From NCBI GenBank assembly GCA_947452985.1, contig CANGEU010000011.1:1-49002 (forward strand): a DNA stretch of 49,002 bases, written 5' to 3'. Under the pieces are notes generated by a model. The model was not told the origin of the DNA and searched no databases. It worked only from the letters and a program-made list of their open reading frames with translations. This document shows, in pieces, positions 1-7,328 of the stretch (its first letter is position 1; each line of letters begins with the position of its first letter). Origin of the DNA: Micrococcales bacterium. GTDB taxonomy: Bacteria; Actinomycetota; Actinomycetes; Actinomycetales; Microbacteriaceae. The translations under genes were made by a program, and so were the position numbers.

Positions 1-63
1 ATGGAAGGTAAAGAGTACGTAATGCACGACGGCGACGTCGTGGAGTTCCGATTCAACGTTTAA
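1..63 (+). CDS. ychF: YchF family GTPase/ATPase, C-terminal end (partial)
   Basis: Only the last 20 codons and the TAA stop are in the window; the gene continues upstream of base 1. The readable peptide ends in GDVVEFRFNV, the characteristic end of the TGS domain of YchF (E. coli YchF ends in a closely similar way). YchF is a cytosolic, ribosome-associated OLA1-type ATPase linked to oxidative stress responses. The ATG at base 1 is an internal methionine codon, not the start. The next gene begins 9 bases downstream, so the two may share a transcript. The call rests on a short but distinctive tail. Confidence 0.85.
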   Translation: MEGKEYVMHDGDVVEFRFNV

Positions 64-72
64 GGTAGAAAA

Positions 73-522
73 ATGGAAATTCAAATTAACTGGCTAGCAG
101 TAGTCGTAGCAACTCTAAGTTCATTCGTAATCGGCGCCGTTTGGTTCGGCCCAAAGACTTTCTACCCAATTTGGATGAAGGCACAGGGTCGCAAGGTACC
201 AACTGAGCGCATCGAGATGTCGGGCGGAGAAACCGGTCTGATGTTTGGCGGAACTTTTGTTGCGGCTTTCATTCAGGTTGCCACTCTTGCATTTGCTTTT
301 GAGTTCATTGGTCCTGCTACCCCTGGCTTTGGTGCCCTAAGTGGCGCTTTATTCGGTTTCTTGCTAGCTGCTGGCTTCACCGCTTTCGGTTCGCTGTCTC
401 ACCGTATGTTCAGCCACAACGAATACAAGGTTTATAAGTCGATTCAGGTTTGGCTGATCGAAGTTGGACAGGACGTCCTTTCTCTCACGGTTGCCGGAGC
501 AATTCTGGGAGCTTGGCTCTAG
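73..522 (+). CDS. DUF1761 family membrane protein
   Basis: This 149-residue protein has about four hydrophobic segments (near residues 6-25, 55-78, 84-105 and 128-148). It opens with the NWLAV...G..WF(G)P...W motif typical of DUF1761 proteins, which are small integral membrane proteins of unknown function. The length is normal for the family. An intrinsic terminator follows closely, so the gene ends its transcription unit. It may be co-transcribed with ychF because only 9 bases separate them. No catalytic residue is evident and no substrate can be proposed. Confidence 0.8.
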   Translation: MEIQINWLAVVVATLSSFVIGAVWFGPKTFYPIWMKAQGRKVPTERIEMSGGETGLMFGGTFVAAFIQVATLAFAFEFIGPATPGFGALSGALFGFLLAAGFTAFGSLSHRMFSHNEYKVYKSIQVWLIEVGQDVLSLTVAGAILGAWL

Positions 523-535
523 AGCTTCTAGAAAT

Positions 536-568
536 CGCCGGCAGTCACACGTTGATTGCCGGCGTTTT
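536..568 (+). terminator. intrinsic terminator after the DUF1761 gene
   Basis: A perfect 8-bp stem (CGCCGGCA at 536-543 with TGCCGGCG at 557-564) closes a 13-base loop and is followed by TTTT. It lies 14 bases past the stop codon of the preceding gene. The rest of the spacer up to base 649 holds only an AT-rich region with possible -10 boxes (for example TAAACT near 632) for the next gene. Confidence 0.8.
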
Positions 569-649
569 CATTTGCCTGGGGCTCGAACCCTAGCCCGTAA
601 TATTTTGTATGCTTAAGCGAACATAAATATAAACTTAAGGTCTACAAAA

Positions 650-1084
650 ATGGGTATCTTCAGCGAGCGCAGAGGGGCTGCGGAGTCTGAAATTGACTCA
701 TTCATCTCGCAGCAGATTCTTCTGCCACAGGTTTTTCTAAAGCCTGCCGAAAACGAAGAACATTTCCGCATTTATGGCCACGCTCTCTATGGGGCAAACC
801 GTCTCGAACTCTTGAAGCGAAGCGCCGCCAAGGGAGAGCCCTTCTGGCAGGGCAAGGTATTCCTAAAGTGCCGCCAAGCAGTAGACAACAAGCCAATCAC
901 CAGCAAGGTTTACGACGTTGTCTTCGAAGACATGATTATTGGTGAGATTAGCGAATTCGACACTAAAGCTAGAACCCTGTTTGACTTCGAGCTTGACTCA
1001 AAATATGTGGCTCGTGCTGTAATTCGAGCGGACCTGATTGGCAACCTGGTTCACCTTTTTGTAAACCCTGACAACGCTATTTAG
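650..1084 (+). CDS. conserved-looking protein of unknown function
   Basis: I do not recognise this 144-residue protein. It has no signal peptide, membrane segment or obvious metal motif. The middle (residues 35-120) is an alternating beta-like stretch containing YGHALYG, a run of charged strands, then MIIGEISEF and a late VARAVIRA strand. The layout is loosely like a HIRAN-type beta-barrel, but I would not name it on that basis. A TAAGGT box 8 bases before the ATG could support a nearly leaderless start, and AAGG at the same place could be a weak ribosome site. Its TAG stop interlocks with the stop of the convergent ABC transporter gene. Confidence 0.6.
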   Translation: MGIFSERRGAAESEIDSFISQQILLPQVFLKPAENEEHFRIYGHALYGANRLELLKRSAAKGEPFWQGKVFLKCRQAVDNKPITSKVYDVVFEDMIIGEISEFDTKARTLFDFELDSKYVARAVIRADLIGNLVHLFVNPDNAI

Positions 1085-2931
1085 TGTTGCAAGGTGTTCT
1101 GGGATTTCACCAGTTTGAAGTAAGACCCCTTGGCTTTCAAAAGTTGTTTGTGTGTTCCCTGTTCAACAATCTTGCCGTGATCTAAAACAATGATTTGATC
1201 GGCGTTCACGACAGTGGAAAGCCGGTGCGCGATTGCTATAGTGGTGCGGTTCGCGGTAGCGGCATCCAAAGTGGCTTGAACCATGCGCTCGGAATTTGTG
1301 TCCATAGCGCTCGTTGCTTCGTCGAGGATAACCACCGGAGGATCCTTCAGTAGTACGCGGGCAATAGCAATTCGCTGCTTTTCGCCGCCGCTCAATCGAT
1401 AACCTCGCTCACCAACCATGGTTTCGTATCCCTTAGGGAAACTCATTATCACGTCATGGATGTTTGCGGCTTTCGCAGCCGTCTCAATTTCAGCCTGGGT
1501 TGCGGTTGGTTTTGCGTAGGCAAGATTTTCCCGGATGGTGTCGTAGAAAAGGTAGGTTTCCTGGTTCACAATGCCGATGTTTTGGATAAGTTCGTCCTGG
1601 TTCAGTTTGCGAACATCCGTGCCGGCAAACTCGACAGATCCCTTAGTTACGTCATAGAAGCGAGGAATTAGGTAACTAATCGTGGTTTTTCCTGAGCCCG
1701 AAGCACCCACTAGAGCTACATACTGGCCAGGCTTTACGGTGAACGAGACTCCCTTAAGTGTTGGTGCCGCCTTAGCTCCTGCCTCTGGGTAGGCAAAGGT
1801 TACATTCTTGAATTGAATCTCGCCGAGTTTCTTGTCATCAATCGGCTTTGTGGTTTCGGCGTTTTTTATAGTCGGCTTCAGGTCGAAGTATTCAAAGATT
1901 CGGGCGAATAGTGCCTGCGAAGTTTGAAGATCAAGGCTTACTTGCAGAAGGTTCATCATTGGGAACAAAAGTCTGGCTTGGGCAGTAGTGAATGCCACAA
2001 CCGTTCCAATCGAGATTGGGTCGAGCTGCAAAATCAGAACACCAGCGCACAGGTAGATAACTGCAGGGATTGATGACATGAAGACTTGAACAATTGCGAA
2101 GAAAGTTTGCCCGCTCATGGTTTGGCGCACTTGAAGCGCAATCTGGTTTTTGTTTTCGCCTTCATAGCGGTCCACTTCGCTGGCTTGGCGGCCGAAACTC
2201 TTGGCGAGCAAGATTCCACTGACCCCAAGCGATTCCTGCGTAATCGAAGACATTTCGCTAAGTGACTCTTGGGTCTTGCTGGCGATTTTTGCTCGAACCT
2301 GCCCAACCTTGCGTTGCAACAAGACCATCAACGGGAGCATGATTAGCGCCACCACGGTGAGTTTCCAACTGAGCAGCAGCATTGCAACCATTGACGCAAG
2401 CACCGTTACCGAACTACCCAGGATGCTGCTGATGGTGTTACTAAGAACTCCAGCAACGCCACCAACATCGTTTGCAAGGCGAGACTGAATAGCACCGGTC
2501 TTGGTTTTGGTGAAGAACGCTAATTCCATCGACTGTAGGTGTGCAAACATACGCACTCGTAGTGAACCCATCACTTTGTTGCCAACAGTGGAAGTTAGGT
2601 AGGTTTGCCAAACGCCGAGGGCGGCGGCAACCAGCCAAATTGCAATCATGCTGAAGACAAAAGTGGTGAGGAGCCCAATGTTTGGTTTCCCGCTTTTTGG
2701 GAAAAGGCCGTCGTTGAATGCGCCTTGAATTAGCAGGGGAGGAAGTACCGATAGTCCTGCGCTGATCAAAACTAAAACGATGGTCGCAGTTAGCGGGCCT
2801 CGATGTGGTTTGAAAAGTTCGAAAATTCTTCCGACTAGGTTGTCGATCTTTGGCGCATCGGCATTGCGTTCTCGGATTTTGTCTGGGTCCGTTGAAAATC
2901 GGCCCATTGGGCCACCGCCATGCATGCTCAT
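1081..2931 (-). CDS. ABC exporter, fused membrane and ATP-binding domains
   Basis: This 616-residue half-transporter has an N-terminal six-helix exporter domain (roughly residues 45-330) followed by a nucleotide-binding domain. The latter shows the Walker A GASGSGKTT, a Q-loop (IVNQETYL), the signature LSGGEKQR, Walker B VVILDEATS and an H-loop in AIAHRLSTV. All catalytic residues are present, so it should work as a homodimeric drug, lipid or peptide exporter; the substrate cannot be read from sequence. The start is the ATG placed 6 bases after a TAGACT box with no ribosome site, suggesting a leaderless mRNA. A second in-frame ATG lies two codons later. The gene is divergent from the hydrolase and converges on the unknown protein with a 4-base stop overlap. 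Confidence 0.93.
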   Translation of the reverse strand: MSMHGGGPMGRFSTDPDKIRERNADAPKIDNLVGRIFELFKPHRGPLTATIVLVLISAGLSVLPPLLIQGAFNDGLFPKSGKPNIGLLTTFVFSMIAIWLVAAALGVWQTYLTSTVGNKVMGSLRVRMFAHLQSMELAFFTKTKTGAIQSRLANDVGGVAGVLSNTISSILGSSVTVLASMVAMLLLSWKLTVVALIMLPLMVLLQRKVGQVRAKIASKTQESLSEMSSITQESLGVSGILLAKSFGRQASEVDRYEGENKNQIALQVRQTMSGQTFFAIVQVFMSSIPAVIYLCAGVLILQLDPISIGTVVAFTTAQARLLFPMMNLLQVSLDLQTSQALFARIFEYFDLKPTIKNAETTKPIDDKKLGEIQFKNVTFAYPEAGAKAAPTLKGVSFTVKPGQYVALVGASGSGKTTISYLIPRFYDVTKGSVEFAGTDVRKLNQDELIQNIGIVNQETYLFYDTIRENLAYAKPTATQAEIETAAKAANIHDVIMSFPKGYETMVGERGYRLSGGEKQRIAIARVLLKDPPVVILDEATSAMDTNSERMVQATLDAATANRTTIAIAHRLSTVVNADQIIVLDHGKIVEQGTHKQLLKAKGSYFKLVKSQNTLQH

Positions 2932-2937
2932 GCTTTG

Positions 2938-2947
2938 AGTCTAGGCT
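2938..2947. promoter_or_regulatory. overlapping divergent -10 boxes of ABC exporter and hydrolase
   Basis: On the plus strand TAGGCT (2942-2947) lies 6 bases before the ATG at 2954. On the minus strand TAGACT (2943-2938) lies 6 bases before the ATG at 2931. The two hexamers share the TA at 2942-2943. Neither gene has a Shine-Dalgarno sequence, so both transcripts should start at or next to the start codon. No convincing -35 box is visible. Confidence 0.65.
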
Positions 2948-2953
2948 TAGGCC

Positions 2954-3664
2954 ATGGAGCTAAAAGACATTCAAATCACAACCGAACTTCGCGGAGTATT
3001 GGCGGTACCAGAAGGCAAGGGCCCATTCCCGGCGGTTGTAATGGTTCACGAGGTCTTCGGAATCGACGACGCCATGCGTTCGCAGATCGCCAGACTCGCA
3101 TCGGCTGGTTATGTGGTTTTGATGCCCGATCTCTTTAGTCGTGGCGGGGCTCGAAAATGTCTCAACGCTACTTTCCGCGCACTCACTTCTGGTGAAGGTC
3201 AGGCCTTCGAAGACGTTGCCAGCGCAAAGCACTTTTTGATGTCTCGCGATGACGTGACCGAAAAGACTGGCGTCATCGGCTTCTGCATGGGTGGTGGCTT
3301 TGCGCTAATGCTTGCCAATAAGGGCTATGACGCCGCATCGGTGAATTACGGCATGTTGCCGAAAGACCTCGACGCAGTTCTTGGCGGAGCCTGCCCAATC
3401 ATTTCTTCTTATGGCGCCAAGGATGGCCAACTCAAGGGCGCATCAGAGAAGTTGGAAGCTACTCTGACCAATCTTGAGATTGCTCACGATGTTAAGGAAT
3501 ACCCAAACTCTGGTCACGCGTTCATGAACCCTCATCAGGCTGGAGGCCCAGTATTTGGCTTCTTGCTCGGTAAGGTCATGGGAGCGAAGCCAAACCCTGA
3601 AGATGCAGCCGACGCGTGGCAGCGAATCGAGTCTTTCTTTGGTGAACACCTAAAGGGCGCCTAA
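2954..3664 (+). CDS. dienelactone hydrolase family protein
   Basis: This 236-residue alpha/beta hydrolase shows the family triad: nucleophile Cys111 in GFCMGG, Asp157 in GAKDG and His188 in SGHAFMN, plus the HEVFG motif near residue 32 that supports the nucleophile. Dienelactone hydrolases open lactone rings in aromatic degradation, but many family members act on other esters or thioesters, and no aromatic pathway gene lies nearby. The stop codon overlaps the start of the DsbA-family gene (TAATG), so the two are translationally coupled. The ATG follows a TAGGCT box by 6 bases and looks leaderless. Confidence 0.9.
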   Translation: MELKDIQITTELRGVLAVPEGKGPFPAVVMVHEVFGIDDAMRSQIARLASAGYVVLMPDLFSRGGARKCLNATFRALTSGEGQAFEDVASAKHFLMSRDDVTEKTGVIGFCMGGGFALMLANKGYDAASVNYGMLPKDLDAVLGGACPIISSYGAKDGQLKGASEKLEATLTNLEIAHDVKEYPNSGHAFMNPHQAGGPVFGFLLGKVMGAKPNPEDAADAWQRIESFFGEHLKGA

Positions 3665-4293
3665 TGAAGGTCGATATTTGGTCAGATGTTCAATGCCCTT
3701 GGTGCTACATCGGAAAGCGCAAGTTTGAGGCGGCAGTCACCCAGTTCGGTAAGCCAGTTGAGGTTGAATATCACTCATACCTGCTGAACCCAGAGGCACT
3801 GATTGATTACCCAGGAACCACCGCAGACTATCTGAGCGACAAGATGGGCATTTCCGTGGAGAAGGTGGCATCGATGCATGAACGAGTCACCGAAATCGCG
3901 GCATCGGTCGGTTTGAACTATGACTTTGCCAACCAAATACAAACCAACACCACGAAGGCTCACGAGCTATTGCACTGGGCTAAGCAGTTCGGGAAGCAGG
4001 CCGAGTTGAAAGAGCGACTGATGGCCGCCCACTTCGAAGAGGGACTTCACGTTGGTCGCCTGGAAGTTTTGGCGCAGCTGGCAGCCGAGGTTGGTCTCGA
4101 CCGAGCAACTGCTCTCGAGGTTTTGGAATCTGGAGAATATTCTCAAGACGTTACTGCCGATATCGCTCAAGCTTCCGCTTATGGCATTACCGGAGTTCCA
4201 TTCTTTGTAATCGATGGAAAGTTTGGCCTTTCGGGCGCTCAGGAAACTTCAACTTTCCTAGAAGTTTTGGAAAAGGCCGCTTCAGAGATTTAG
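3664..4293 (+). CDS. DsbA family (FrnE-like) oxidoreductase
   Basis: The 209-residue protein has a thioredoxin fold with a CPWC active site at residues 11-14 in the frame DVQCPWCYIGK, which marks the FrnE/2-hydroxychromene-2-carboxylate isomerase-like branch of DsbA proteins. A GITGVPFFVID segment near residue 178 supplies the cis-proline loop (GVPFF). There is no signal peptide, so it should act in the cytosol as a disulfide or glutathione-like thiol oxidoreductase or isomerase. It is coupled to the upstream hydrolase by a TAATG overlap, suggesting a shared role in detoxification. Its stop interlocks with the convergent small membrane protein gene. Confidence 0.9.
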   Translation: MKVDIWSDVQCPWCYIGKRKFEAAVTQFGKPVEVEYHSYLLNPEALIDYPGTTADYLSDKMGISVEKVASMHERVTEIAASVGLNYDFANQIQTNTTKAHELLHWAKQFGKQAELKERLMAAHFEEGLHVGRLEVLAQLAAEVGLDRATALEVLESGEYSQDVTADIAQASAYGITGVPFFVIDGKFGLSGAQETSTFLEVLEKAASEI

Positions 4294-4502
4294 CGAGCGA
4301 CCTGGTTCACCAGGAAGTGCCAGCCCAGCCACCACCAGCCGAGGATGATTGCAACTCGGGTTGTTCGGTGGTGCAGAACGCGGTCCATCAGGATGCCAAC
4401 CTTGTGAAGTTTGATTCGTTCAAACTTCGAAAGCAACCAAAGGAAGACGCCTACCGCAACCAAGATTAGGTAGCCGCCAATCACAATTTGGGAGTCGCTC
4501 AT
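4290..4502 (-). CDS. small two-helix membrane protein (DUF6186-like)
   Basis: The protein has 70 residues if translation begins at the ATG that overlaps the upstream stop as ATGA (4499-4502). An earlier in-frame ATG at 4514 would add four residues but lies further inside the upstream gene. There are two hydrophobic segments, one at the N-terminus (IVIGGYLILVAVGVFLWLL) and one near the end containing GWWWLGWHFLV. The WWWLGWH element recalls the actinobacterial DUF6186 family, from memory and not checked. It is translationally coupled to the 190-residue membrane protein, so the two may form a complex. Function unknown. Confidence 0.7.
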   Translation of the reverse strand: MSDSQIVIGGYLILVAVGVFLWLLSKFERIKLHKVGILMDRVLHHRTTRVAIILGWWWLGWHFLVNQVAR

Positions 4503-5071
4503 TTGCGATTCCAAACTCTAAGCAGCCCGACTCCAAGGAAGAGCCAGAGCACCACGAATACCGTTTGGCCAACCGTGTTATCCATCATCGGGTCTAGAAG
4601 AATCGAAATGGTTGGGTGAGTATAGAGGCTGTTCTCCAGCTGCCCCTGAATGTTTGCAGCAAATTCCCAAACGCAAACCAAAAGGCAGAAAATCATCCAG
4701 ACCATTTTGGTTCGAGCCATAATCTTGTCCGGTTTTTCCTTGGGTCCGTGATCTCTATGCCAAACCAGGTAAAGCGCGACCGGAAGAACAGCAATCATGA
4801 CAGCGCCGTGAAAGTAGGTATGACGCGGGAAGAAGCTAAGAGCAATACCGAGAACCAGCATCACAACGGCTATGAGAGAGTTTCGAACCTTGGGGCGCTC
4901 ACGAAGATTTCTCTTGAAGAATCCTGCAGCATCGAGCCAGACAACCAAAGTGCTGCCACCGAAGATCAAGGTGTCGATTGGTGAGCCACGAAACACTTGA
5001 AGCGACGTGGTGACTAGGAATACCCAAACCCATGGATTGGTGATACCCCAACGCTTAAAGAACGACACCAT
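4499..5071 (-). CDS. six-helix membrane protein of unknown function
   Basis: This 190-residue protein has about six hydrophobic helices (near residues 12-28, 32-50, 63-82, 88-105, 123-143 and 165-185), separated by short basic loops. I do not recognise a family, and no catalytic or transport motif stands out. Its ATG lies 6 bases after a TAGGTT box and has no ribosome site, so the mRNA is probably leaderless. The start codon and promoter sit inside a 13-bp inverted repeat that may also terminate the upstream sulfur operon. The downstream 70-residue membrane protein is coupled by an ATGA overlap. Confidence 0.75.
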   Translation of the reverse strand: MVSFFKRWGITNPWVWVFLVTTSLQVFRGSPIDTLIFGGSTLVVWLDAAGFFKRNLRERPKVRNSLIAVVMLVLGIALSFFPRHTYFHGAVMIAVLPVALYLVWHRDHGPKEKPDKIMARTKMVWMIFCLLVCVWEFAANIQGQLENSLYTHPTISILLDPMMDNTVGQTVFVVLWLFLGVGLLRVWNRK

Positions 5072-5098
5072 GCCTACAACCTAGCAGGCATGGTGTCG
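5063..5098 (-). terminator. 13-bp perfect inverted repeat: probable terminator holding the next promoter
   Basis: CGACACCATGCCT (5063-5075) pairs perfectly with AGGCATGGTGTCG (5086-5098) around a 10-base centre. Read on the minus strand, the hairpin starts 12 bases after the stop of the 39-residue gene and is followed by TTCTTT, so it can act as an intrinsic terminator for the sulfur operon. The centre carries the TAGGTT -10 box (5083-5078) and the 3' arm contains the ATG of the membrane protein gene. It could equally be a repressor operator. Confidence 0.6.
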
Positions 5099-5109
5099 AG
5101 GAATATTTC

Positions 5110-5229
5110 TTACTCCTGGCAGGTGCAAAGTTGCTCGGGGGCAAAGCCCTCCAAAGCTTCCTCAATGTGCTGGCCACAGCCAGCCCAAGTTACTTTGCCG
5201 CAGGTGTTACAGCTTGCGGGTGCACACAT
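5110..5229 (-). CDS. 39-residue Cys/His mini-protein, CGK-W-GCGQH type
   Basis: This short gene encodes 39 residues with Cys7, Cys10, Cys18, His21, Cys35 and Cys37 arranged as CNTCGKVTWAGCGQH...CTC. That pattern suggests a small zinc- or other metal-binding fold, or a thiol carrier. A strong ribosome site (AGGAG, with AAACCA before the ATG) supports the start. Its near twin lies immediately upstream on the same strand, and both sit at the end of the operon begun by the CstR-like repressor and the CoA-disulfide reductase. I recall similar unannotated proteins in other bacteria but know no tested function. Confidence 0.8.
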   Translation of the reverse strand: MCAPASCNTCGKVTWAGCGQHIEEALEGFAPEQLCTCQE

Positions 5230-5245
5230 TGGTTTCTCCTCTTCC

Positions 5246-5419
5246 TTACTTCGCACCAAATAGGCGAGCGAAGAATCCTGGGGTCTTTGGGTCGTTCTCG
5301 TGACCCTGGCATTGCTGCGACTTTGGAATTCCGCGCATTACTTGGTTCACGTGCTGGCCACAGCCGGTCCAGCTTGCTTTACCGCACTTGCGGCAGGTTA
5401 CTTTTTGGCACACAGTCAT
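5246..5419 (-). CDS. 57-residue Cys/His mini-protein, CGK-W-GCGQH type
   Basis: This is the paralogue of the 39-residue protein: Cys9, Cys12, Cys20, His23, Cys37 and His40 in CRKCGKASWTGCGQH...CQGH, so the first four ligands and the 14-residue step to the fifth are kept and the last Cys becomes His. The C-terminal tail ends in GFFARLFG, a short amphipathic segment absent from the twin. The start is the ATG that overlaps the reductase stop as ATGA, meaning translational coupling; the longer in-frame extension upstream is rejected. It is probably metal- or persulfide-related by context, and the function is unproven. Confidence 0.8.
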   Translation of the reverse strand: MTVCQKVTCRKCGKASWTGCGQHVNQVMRGIPKSQQCQGHENDPKTPGFFARLFGAK

Positions 5420-7053
5420 GCCCTTTCTCTTGAATCGTGGCCGGCTCTCCAAGTTAGGTAGCCGCCATCGAGGTTCAGGGCGTCGATGCCATGTCCTCGA
5501 AGTATTTGGGTTGCCGTGTGGCCGCGCTGACCAACCTGACAGTGAACAAGTACACGCTTCCCGCGTAGTTCATCTATGTGATCGCGTAGTTCGTCCACGC
5601 TGATGTTGATTGAGTTCGGTGTGGTTCCTTCTGCATTCTCAGAAGACGTGCGAACGTCCACCAAAATTGTGTTTGGCTTAGCGACTTCTTCTTCTAACTC
5701 GTGCCACTGGAAAGTTGGGGTTCGTCCGGTGAGAACGTTGTTGCCAACATAGCCCGCGTGGTTGATTGGGTCTTTCGCCGAACCGTATTGAGGGGAGTAG
5801 GCCAGCTCTAAGTCCATCAAGTCGTTGACGGTGAGGCCGGCGAAAATCGCGGTAGAAATCACATCGATTCGCTTATCGACACCATCTTCGCCTACCGCTT
5901 GTGCGCCGAGTAGTTTGCCGCTTCCGGGTTCGAAAACGACAAGCATTGAAATGCGTTTGGCGCCAGGGTAGTAGCCAGCGTGACTGCCTGGGTGAATGTG
6001 AATCACTTCGTGCGCAATCCCGCTAGCCTTTGCCTTGGCTGGGCTGAGACCGGTAGTGGCCAGCGCCATTCCGAAAGCACCAATGATTGCAGTGCCAATG
6101 GTGTTCGCAACTTTCACTGGTAGCCCAGCGATGGCATCGGCAATCAACCGTCCGTGACGATTTGCTAGGTTGGCAAGTGGAACCAGGGTTTCGCCCTCGG
6201 TGAAGTAGTCACTCTTCTCAACAGCGTCGCCTGCGGCAAAAATATTGGTGTCGCTGGTGCGTTGCTGCTGGTCGACCCAGAGGCCGCCGGTTTCACCGAA
6301 TCGCAATCCAGCGTCTTTAGCCAACTGATTATCTGGTTCAACTCCGGCGGCAGAAATCACGAGATCGGTGACAATTTCGGTGCCGTTGACGAGCGCGGTC
6401 GAATCGGTGATCGCCGTGACGCTGCTGTTTAGGTGGAGCTTGATTCCATTGGATTCGAGGTGTTTTTGCATCACCTCGACAATCTCAGGTTCTGCTTGTC
6501 CGAGAATGTGGTTTCCGCGCTGAACTAGGTGAACGCTGAATCCTGCGTGAACCAAATTCTCGGCCGTTTCAATGCCAATAAAGCCTCCACCGATAATCAC
6601 GGCAGTCTTGGTTTTGCTGTTCAGGGCCGCTTTCTTCAACGCGTCCGCATCTTCAACGTCACGCAGAGTAAGTGCATGTTCGATGCCAGGGATGTTGGGC
6701 TTTCGAGGTTTCGCGCCGGTGGCCAGGACAAGGTGATCGTATTGGTCTTCAAAGGTTTCGCCGGTCGTAAGGTTTTGCACCGTGACCTGGCGAGCATCCT
6801 TATCGATCGCGACGACTTTGTGATTGGTCTTCACATCTAGCTTGAAACGTGCGTGCAAAGACTCTGGAGTCTGAAGGAGTAGTGAAGCGCGATCCGAAAT
6901 TGTGTCGCTAATGAAATACGGAAGTCCACAGTTTGCGTAAGAAACGTTCTCGCCCATTTCGTAAACCGTGATTTCGGACGTCTCTTGTAGTCGTCGCAAA
7001 CGCGTTGCCGCCGACATTCCTGCGGCCACGCCGCCAATGATTATGGTTTTCAT
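5416..7053 (-). CDS. CoA-disulfide reductase-like flavoprotein with C-terminal rhodanese domain
   Basis: This 545-residue protein begins with an FAD-binding Rossmann motif (IIGGVAAGMSAA) and has the single redox Cys42 in SYANCGLPYF that defines CoA-disulfide reductases. A second Rossmann motif (VIIGGGFIGIETAENL, about residue 152) binds NAD(P)H, and FAAGDAVE closes the FAD site. Residues from about 455 form a rhodanese domain with the active loop HCQVGQRG. This CoADR-Rhd architecture reduces CoA disulfides, CoA persulfides or polysulfides with NAD(P)H. It is cytosolic. The gene lies 2 bases after the CstR-like repressor and overlaps the first mini-protein gene, so it is regulated with them. 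Confidence 0.93.
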   Translation of the reverse strand: MKTIIIGGVAAGMSAATRLRRLQETSEITVYEMGENVSYANCGLPYFISDTISDRASLLLQTPESLHARFKLDVKTNHKVVAIDKDARQVTVQNLTTGETFEDQYDHLVLATGAKPRKPNIPGIEHALTLRDVEDADALKKAALNSKTKTAVIIGGGFIGIETAENLVHAGFSVHLVQRGNHILGQAEPEIVEVMQKHLESNGIKLHLNSSVTAITDSTALVNGTEIVTDLVISAAGVEPDNQLAKDAGLRFGETGGLWVDQQQRTSDTNIFAAGDAVEKSDYFTEGETLVPLANLANRHGRLIADAIAGLPVKVANTIGTAIIGAFGMALATTGLSPAKAKASGIAHEVIHIHPGSHAGYYPGAKRISMLVVFEPGSGKLLGAQAVGEDGVDKRIDVISTAIFAGLTVNDLMDLELAYSPQYGSAKDPINHAGYVGNNVLTGRTPTFQWHELEEEVAKPNTILVDVRTSSENAEGTTPNSINISVDELRDHIDELRGKRVLVHCQVGQRGHTATQILRGHGIDALNLDGGYLTWRAGHDSRERA

Positions 7054-7055
7054 GC

Positions 7056-7313
7056 TTATGCCAACGACATGAAAGCTTTTTCAAGCTTTTCTCGGTTGGC
7101 GGTTCCTTCAGGGTCGGTGCCGCAGTGGGCCATGCCGGTGGCAATGATGCTGAAGCCAGCTCGGGTGAGTGCAGTCGAAGCAGCGCTGAGCTGGGTTAGG
7201 AGGTCGGTGCAGTCGCGGCCTTCGTCAATCATCTTGACGATGCCCATGATCTGACCTTGGGCTCGCATCAATCGATCACGAGCTGCTTTCAGTTCTGCGG
7301 CTTCTAGTTGCAT
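7056..7313 (-). CDS. CsoR/CstR family repressor, probably persulfide-sensing
   Basis: This 85-residue all-helical protein belongs to the CsoR/FrmR/RcnR/CstR family (DUF156). It carries Cys35 and Cys64, the 29-residue spacing of the two sensor cysteines of CsoR and CstR, but the position of the copper-binding His (about residue 60) is Gly. Loss of that His with both Cys kept is the hallmark of CstR, which senses persulfides and polysulfides by cross-linking. The neighbours (CoADR-rhodanese, rhodanese lipoprotein) agree. A copper role is less likely but not excluded. AAGGAG ahead of the ATG is a good ribosome site, and the palindrome just upstream is its likely operator. Confidence 0.88.
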   Translation of the reverse strand: MQLEAAELKAARDRLMRAQGQIMGIVKMIDEGRDCTDLLTQLSAASTALTRAGFSIIATGMAHCGTDPEGTANREKLEKAFMSLA

Positions 7314-7328
7314 TTTTGCTCCTTTTTA

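Noticed and set aside
5131-5433. 100-codon plus-strand open frame
   Set aside because: It is the antisense of the two Cys/His mini-protein genes, which have start signals, operon linkage and mutual similarity.
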